Shown here piece by piece: positions 57,937 through 64,000 of a DNA stretch of 64,000 bases. The notes below the pieces were generated by a model. The model was given only the letters and a program-made list of their open reading frames with translations, was not told the origin of the DNA and did not search any database. The stretch's first letter is position 1. Every line of letters starts with the position of its first letter. The stretch comes from Heliopora coerulea (taxonomy: Eukaryota; Cnidaria; Anthozoa; Scleralcyonacea; Helioporidae): assembly GCA_030142905.1 (NCBI GenBank), contig JASJOG010000153.1, positions 753,620-817,619 on the forward strand, read 5' to 3'. The position numbers and the translations under genes are program-made.

Positions 57937-58965
57937 CAGTGCATTCATCTCAATTATGCAAATTGCTATTTGAGTAATGAATGTCGATATATGTGATATA
58001 AATATATGTTTGGTAGAAGAAGTCATCTATAGTCCAGTTAAATTACTATAGCCCAAAATCGGAATTTTGTTAACGATATGCTTGAGAAATCATATGCAGC
58101 CGCGTAGAGGGTTTCTGGCTTCATTCAAGGTGGCGGAGGGGTAATGTTTTGGGCCGGGATCAAAGGAGATGTCATTATTGGACCTTTCAAGGTCGAGCTG
58201 GGGGTAAAAACTAATTCAGCATCCTACTATGAGTTCCTTAACAAATATTTCATTCCTTGGTTGGAGGACCAGCCACTGTCTATGTGGAGAATTATGATAT
58301 ATTAGCAGGATAATGCCCCTGCACATAGGTCGGAGTATGTCTAACTGGCTTTAAAGACAAGAGGGTCATGGCATGGCCGCCAAATAGCCCAGATTTAAAT
58401 CCCATGGAGAACTTGTGGGCCATCATCAAGAGGAGAATATATTGCAATGGAAGGCAATTTACAAACTTGAAAGACCTTTGGACTGCTATTCAAGAAGTTT
58501 CAGTATCAATAACACCCTCTGAAATATCAAATCTCACCTTGTCAGTTGACCAACACCTTGTTAAGATCCACAAAAATAATGGATTTCATGTTCCTGCATA
58601 ATGCGATAATACTTCATTGTGTTCACTTAAAACGTTATTTTCAAAATGTATTTGTGTGTTTCACATGATGTTCTCAGCTTGTTTGTTTTCCTAATAAAGT
58701 ATTTTGAAGCGATTTGTTGTATTTTATAAGCCTTTACATGTAAATATCAACAACATGAACATGTTGCATAATCAAAGTGAACGCCAGTCTCTTATCCTAT
58801 TTTACAAAACGATGACTCAAATTTGTTTTTTTCTGACATTCCAATATTTTTCCTCATATTTACGTATGATTGAGCAGTGACCATGTCTAGTAACAAATTT
58901 GAAACAGGCATACTTTTTCAAAGTTATAACAAATTTTCATTCGCATAATCAAGGCCAACACACTG
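57937..58965 (+). mobile_element. Tc1-like transposon, internally shortened
   Basis: The element begins CAGTGCATTCATCTCAATTA after TA (57935-57936) and ends with a partly complementary CACTG before TA (58966-58967). At 1,029 bases it is shorter than a complete Tc1 element (about 1.3-1.6 kb). It interrupts the LINE endonuclease region. Confidence 0.65.
58100..58601 (+). pseudogene. Tc1-like transposase, C-terminal half
   Basis: From about 58130: GGGVMFWAGIKGD, SYYEFLNKYFIPWLED, QDNAPAHRSEYV (second catalytic Asp) with a stop just before it, then after another stop and a frame change the open frame 58368-58601 with WPPNSPDLNPMENLWAIIK (third acidic residue). The N-terminal DNA-binding half is gone. 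Confidence 0.8.
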
Positions 58966-59164
58966 TATTAAAATACCGCCACCTGAACTAGCACTCCAAC
59001 AATAACTGGGCTTTAATAGAATAGTAAGAACAATGAAAGTCAAGATCTTTCTAAAAGCATGACTCACTTCCATGACTTGCGTTGCTAGTTGGACAATTGC
59101 ACTCAATTGCACTTGAAAAAATTCACATTCATCACCGGCATGATTCACTGGAATTAAACGATTC

Positions 59165-59490
59165 ATGGAGGATAAGGGCTATGGCATATGGTTTAACCAA
59201 CTATATAACACTGTTAAAACAAAAGATGCATGTCAGCCAGAACAAGCAATGGAGCCGTCAGCAACTAAAGTCATCTCAACTGACTGTCCTGATTTACTGG
59301 AAATGCCAGAAAATGAAGGGTCATTGATAGGGAAAAATTCAAAGTTGTTTGTGCCAGTTAAACAACCTTAACAAAAGAGCAGAGATGAAACAGTATGCGA
59401 AGGTATCAAACTCCTCAGAACAGTAGTTGAAAATGATCCAACAAGGGAACTCATCAGTTTTGTGAAAGATGATGTTATCACATAGAGACC
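59165..59490 (+). pseudogene. Possible Myb/SANT-protein C-terminal remnant
   Basis: Frame 59165-59371 and the sequence to about 59485 give an acidic linker followed, after a stop, by ETVCEGIKLLRTVVENDPTR. This is like the C-terminal helix of Myb/SANT-type partner proteins of Harbinger elements. Weak evidence. Confidence 0.25.
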
Positions 59491-59499
59491 ATCAACCAT

Positions 59500-61350
59500 C
59501 TTAGGGCACAAATCCATTGTCCACAACACAACATAACATAAGTGCATGGTACTACTAACCATAGTCTTCAGAGCAACTACTCCCAAAGTTTTTTGTTGCA
59601 ACAGGAACATCACTTGTATCAGGGATACCTATTTCGGCCTATAGTAGTAATTGCCCCTCACAAGATGGTAAAGGTAGACAGCCAATGGGTATTCTGGTGA
59701 TATTGGCTCTTTGTTTATGGCATCTCATTTAAGGAAATGTCTAATTCATTCAAGAATAAAGTTGAAGGTTGCACAGGACACATGGAATATTTTTTTGAAC
59801 CATTCATCTGATTATGTAGTCCAGACAAAATTAAACCACCCACAGTGTCTTTCAACTCGCCTGCACAAGTGATTGTGAACAGTTGTTGCATTTCTGTTTG
59901 ACAACAAGAGCAGAGTGATTAGACACACTTTAACCAGCTGTCTCCTTCTTCCTACAATATAATGCAAAGTAGTTTGCATCCTTCTTCTCTTCCTTTTGAT
60001 CACTGTTTGCTGTAAAACAGTCCTCAATGTTTACAAATATAACAAATACCACCTATTGGTACCAAAGGTGGATTTTTCGCCGTTTACCACTGATATGCTT
60101 GGTTTGTATCGCCTGAATTAAGTTTGGTGTCTGAATCAACAGGGGGGATTTTTTTTATTTAGTTTAACCTAAATAGCAATTAGGTTCAGCTCATGAGAAG
60201 TTCAGCATCTGAACTGGGCCTTTAACTTTTTAATAATTTACAAAAAAGTTAACTTTCATTTCACTTTTAAAATGAAGCACACCTTATTTCCTCAGATGTA
60301 TCATTCTATGTAGAAGGACCTTGAAGTCTTATATTAAAAATTCCTTAATTTGTTCATGGTTTTGGAAGATAATAAAACTGTTTAGTAGATAATCTAGTTT
60401 TGTAGTTACGTATTTTATCAATGATAGTAAAGAATGATTGAAAAATAGATGGTAACATATCAATATGAGCTTTATATATAAATACTACAACATGAAATGT
60501 TACCAGGTCAAAAAACTTTAGCACTTTAAAATACTTGAATGAACAGCTAGAATGCTCATCAAATCTATAAAAGTAATGATATGGACTACTTTTTTGTAAA
60601 ATATAAAGTGGTTTTATATGTATTCCCCCATGCTAATATACCATATTATGGGTATTTCTTAGTGATAATATTTAGTATGAATGTGTGGCATTATCATGCC
60701 AATGTGGCTGTTGACACTTCTGGCCAGTATTCCCTCTAATATGATTTTGGTTCAAAGTGGTATCAAGGCATTTTCAACCAATGTAACAGCCGAGTTACTT
60801 TAGATTGAGGGCTGACAGGCAAATCTATCAGAGGATTACATGTTTTCCTCCCTAGTGTGGATGACCCATGCAAGGTTTGCCTTTGTAGATTCATGTTTAT
60901 CCCAGATGGGTGTTACCTCATGATGTCCTACTAAGTGATAACCTATGTGCATATCCCTTTTCAACTCTAAGTGATTACACATGAGAAAATCTCATCCTAA
61001 CACACTCTAGTCAAACCAAAACAACAAATGATTGTGATGATATTTTGGCTGTATTGCAAAGTCATTGTAAAATCCAATTATTTGACAATGACTTTGCAAT
61101 AAACTTGAAATATCATTGCAATCATTTGTTGTCTTGTTTTCTACTCTGTTGCATTAAATTGTCTGGTGGCACTGGATTCTAGGGCTGTACCCTTAAGGGT
61201 TCTTAACATGTCCATAGCAAGTACAAGGGCAAAGACTTCATGATACAGTATTTTGTTGTAGGACAAGCAACACTACTGCTATTGGGCTTGAAGGTGTGTG
61301 AAGGCCTTACTTTGTTATGTCGTGATTTTGATTGACCATTGCATATCTGT
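59500..61350. other. No recognised gene; one foldback element
   Basis: No supported gene. An inverted repeat at about 61020-61132 pairs ACAACAAATGATTG with CAATCATTTGTTGT at the outside and TTGCAAAGTCATTG with CAATGACTTTGCAA at the inside, a small MITE-like hairpin. Confidence 0.45.
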
Positions 61351-61352
61351 GG

Positions 61353-61727
61353 TCACTTACCAGAGGCAGATGCTGAAGATTGTGCATGCAACCAGAGCCC
61401 CCAAGACAAAGAGGAAGCATGACTTTGTTGTAAAAAACTGAAATTTTCATTGTAGAATTTCCAATTGTTACCCCTGGAAGCTAAATCCTGAATAGTTTCA
61501 CCATTTACTCCAGGGGCCTTATTGGGAAATCGATGTGTGTACACCCCCACAAATACATGAAAGGCTTGCAGCCAAGTAGTAATATTAGAAATCTTATTGG
61601 CTCTGTTGACTGGCTTAAGGCAAAGAGAGGGTGTATTGTTTCCATCTGAGTTCCTAAATGTTACTTGATATTTCGTAGTATTGCCATTATAGAAAAGAAG
61701 GGAACCAAAGTCTATGAACTCATTCAA
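61353..61727 (-). pseudogene. DIRS/Ngaro-like element Gag-region protein, C-terminal part
   Basis: 124 codons: a NITTWLQAFHVFVGVYTHRFP block, then TIQDLASRGNNWKFYNENF and a Trp-rich end (LSWGLWLHAQSS). This pattern (TWxxAFxxFVxVYxxxFP, then LAxxGxxWxxYDxxFR) is typical of the protein encoded upstream of reverse transcriptase or tyrosine recombinase in DIRS/Ngaro-type elements of invertebrates. The N-terminus is probably at 62480-62270 (MPSKRTNKSTHPTEEQACK, PDFIDQLVNHV). Confidence 0.5.
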
Positions 61728-62269
61728 AATTTTTCATTTCAAGTTGTCCAGCATGTGAGAATCAATTGCCAGATCACTTGGATTGAAAAGATTATGGGGC
61801 ACTGGTGTTCTATCACCATTTATAATACTTGCAATAGACTGCTGGGAAGCTGAAATGGCCTCTTCTACCAGGGAATCAACCAGAACAGAGTTGGCTGGCG
61901 GATGAAGATTGGTTAGCCACTTCTGTTACAACATTCACAGCACCTTGTGATGGTAGAAGACTTAAAATATTGACCAAGGATTTACCAGTCAGGAATCGTA
62001 ATCGTAGGATGAATGTGAATAGCCATGACAGGATAAATCACGACAAATAACAAAACACGTTAGTTTATACAAGCTTTACTGACATTTCATTGCTAACGCC
62101 CAACATTTTCAAAGTGATATACATGATGGATAAGATAAGGATATAAATATATTTACAAGGTGTGAAAAATCATTAGCCAATGAGAGAGGAGAAAAGGTGT
62201 GAGAAAAGTAAAAGAGGAAGAGAGGAAGGAGAGAAGACTAATTAAAATAAGGCAAGCGGGTAGAAGACT

Positions 62270-62485
62270 TGTTGAATGACCTGGGTCATGCATGGTACCA
62301 GTATCATCAGTGACATGATTAACCAGCTGATCAATAAAATCTGGTGTACATATAGGTGCTGGTGATGCCTTGTTTACACTCAAATTTGGGCACTTAGGGA
62401 CAGGCTGACTTTGCCTTGTTTGTTTAGCTTTACAGGCCTGCTCTTCAGTTGGATGGGTTGACTTGTTAGTTCTTTTTGATGGCAT
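62270..62485 (-). pseudogene. DIRS/Ngaro-like Gag N-terminal fragment
   Basis: Part of the frame 62563-62153. From MPSKRTNKS the sequence is Lys/Pro/Gln-rich, then has a PDFIDQLVNHVTDD helix like the start of the Gag-type proteins that accompany the 61.4-61.7 kb domain. Beyond about 62270 the frame turns into unrelated hydrophobic sequence, so the reading frame is lost or an intron begins there. Confidence 0.35.
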
Positions 62486-62664
62486 GATGAGACTAGAAAG
62501 AGGGAACATAAATAAACACAGCAGAAACTGGCCAACTACATTTGGTATAAGAACATAGTCCACATCAACTAGTCCAAATTGACGGAGTTAGCCAAAAGGT
62601 TTTCTTAGCCCAACTGTAAAGTTAACTGTATTTTGGCTAAAAGGTATAAAACAAATGATATCAT

Positions 62665-62820
62665 AAGACAAAAGGTTATATGAAGCCCCATTACCAAAAT
62701 TAAAATAATATAGCAAAGTCAATGCATACAATTAGCCAAAAGGTTATGTGAAACCCCACTGGCAAATTTAAAATAATATAGCAAATTCAATGTATACAAT
62801 TAACCAGAAGGTTAAAAAAA
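62665..62820. repeat. Tandem repeat, period about 68-69 bases
   Basis: AAGGTTAT followed by GAA(G/A)CCCCA and AAAATAATATAGCAAA recurs at 62671, 62739 and (start only) 62808: two full copies and the beginning of a third. Confidence 0.75.
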
Positions 62821-63118
62821 AACTTATTGGCCAAAAAAACAGAATGTGTCTGGTGGCATAAAGATTTTGTTTTCACTAGTGAAAAGGTGTTTATAAGCCT
62901 TAACAGCCAATCTAGATTACATATTAAATTAAACTAAGCTGAATCAATTGGTAATAACACCTTAACCTTAAATGAGCTTATTGATCACTTGACACATGAA
63001 GAAACTACAGTTAGATGTATCACAAATCAGCTATGTCGCATCAAGTTAATGCAACAGCTAGCTAGATATGAGACAAATACTATCAAAGAAAAAGAGTGGT
63101 AAAACACACCCACAAGAA

Positions 63119-63700
63119 CTACAGCATGCTCAAAGCTTTCAAGATGGCGCCTTGGTAACTTTGGTGCAAGAAATACTGACCTGAGTTATTTAGGTGGACG
63201 CCATCTGATAAATATAAATCCTTATAAATACTATTGAAGGCCCTCGTGCTCCCAACAAAAACATTTGAATATTGTGCCAAGATGGTGCCAACAAAATAAT
63301 TCAAAATTTTTGCCTTCTGAAAAAAATAGGTCTGCCTCAACAAATGCTGCACCATGGGGAAACAATATGAGAAACACTGATGATCTGCACTGAATATTCT
63401 TTCAATATAAAACAAAGCAGATCATCAATCAAAGAAACAAGGACTTCAGGCCTTGTAAAAGTAATATTGTTGGTTCCTATGTCAAAAATGAGCACATCAG
63501 GCACCAGATCTTTTATTATATTCAAATCAAAAGGTCAAAGCTTCATAACAGTTTGACCACCTACCCTGTGAAGGAATACTGAAATTATGCCTTGTAATTT
63601 GAAATCTTTGCCTGCTTGAACATCAAAATAGACCCATAACCACAATGAAAAACGTTTTCTGAAAGAGTGACCCAATATTAGAATTTTAGGGCAAGTGTTT
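63119..63700 (-). pseudogene. SGNH hydrolase domain of a DIRS/Ngaro-like element
   Basis: Minus strand from about 63700: block I ILGHSF (catalytic Ser), an in-frame TGA at about 63541, block III FDIGTNNITF (63525-63337 frame), then after a frame change DGVHLNNSGQY (block V with the Asp-His pair) in the 63415-63119 frame. These are the diagnostic SGNH/GDSL esterase blocks; related domains accompany Ngaro/DIRS retroelements. Two lesions make it non-functional. The Gag-like pieces at 62.5-61.35 kb follow on the same strand, suggesting one element. Confidence 0.6.
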
Positions 63701-64000
63701 TGCCATGATTAAAAGCGAAATAAGAGATGCAAGCTCAGTGACGTGATGTGCAAGGGACACAAACCAACTATTAATATATATTTTAAATATGATAAATGGA
63801 AATAATCACTAATTAAGTAGTATAAATAAAATTACTATTGTAAAATGCTAAACAAGAGGAGAACAAACAGATTCTTACCAAGATTTGATATCTCTATGGA
63901 AAAGGATTGTAATTCCCAAACCTTGTGAAGAAATCTTGGCCTTGCATGTCATTCAGCATATGAGCCCAGTAATACATGTGTGTGATGATGGTTAAATAGC

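Overview
The window looks like genomic DNA from an AT-rich animal, most likely an aquatic invertebrate. It holds spliced genes, microsatellites, Penelope-like elements with GIY-YIG endonucleases, DIRS/Ngaro-like SGNH sequences and several DNA transposon families. I cannot name the phylum from sequence alone. No clearly intact ordinary host protein gene was recognised; almost everything readable belongs to a virus-like element or a transposon.

Region 1 (1 to about 15.0-15.7 kb) is most of an integrated Maverick/Polinton or adintovirus-like DNA virus. It encodes an adenain-type cysteine protease, an FtsK/HerA-type packaging ATPase, a protein-primed family B DNA polymerase broken into four pieces, a small protein, a zinc-binding SET-domain protein, a signal-peptide/transmembrane protein broken at a homopolymer, and seven or eight unassigned genes. 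Several of these appear to be spliced or overlapping. The capsid genes and integrase are not here and should lie left of base 1. A Tigger/pogo transposon (11817-14014) sits inside this element. A tRNA-Lys(UUU) gene lies at its right edge, followed by a GC-richer, CCAAT-box-rich stretch that may be the terminal repeat.

Region 2 (about 15.7-32 kb) is transposon graveyard. It has a broken zinc-finger reading frame, a foldback element, a ZBED5-like hAT transposase split by a 4 kb head-to-head pair of Penelope-like elements, a long AT-rich stretch with only unassigned coding traces, and a GIY-YIG 3' end of a Penelope-like element.

Region 3 (32.7-37.5 kb) is the best-defined mobile unit: a 4.8 kb Kolobok-type element bounded by TTAA. 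It has matching terminal inverted repeats, a decayed THAP-domain transposase on the plus strand, and an intact two-exon gene on the minus strand whose product resembles the Cys-rich cytoplasmic (ballast) domain of P2X7 receptors. Matching CRE-like motifs (TGACGTCA) sit upstream of both genes.

Region 4 (39-64 kb) is a dense nest. It contains a PIF/Harbinger element (Myb/SANT gene and DDE transposase) holding a second palindromic Penelope pair and a large microsatellite, two IS3EU-like integrase remnants, a HECT-like remnant, an LTR element shortened to gag start plus two LTRs, a perfect 34-bp palindrome, LINE remnants with a Tc1-like element inserted, further foldback elements, and a DIRS/Ngaro-like gag plus SGNH hydrolase.
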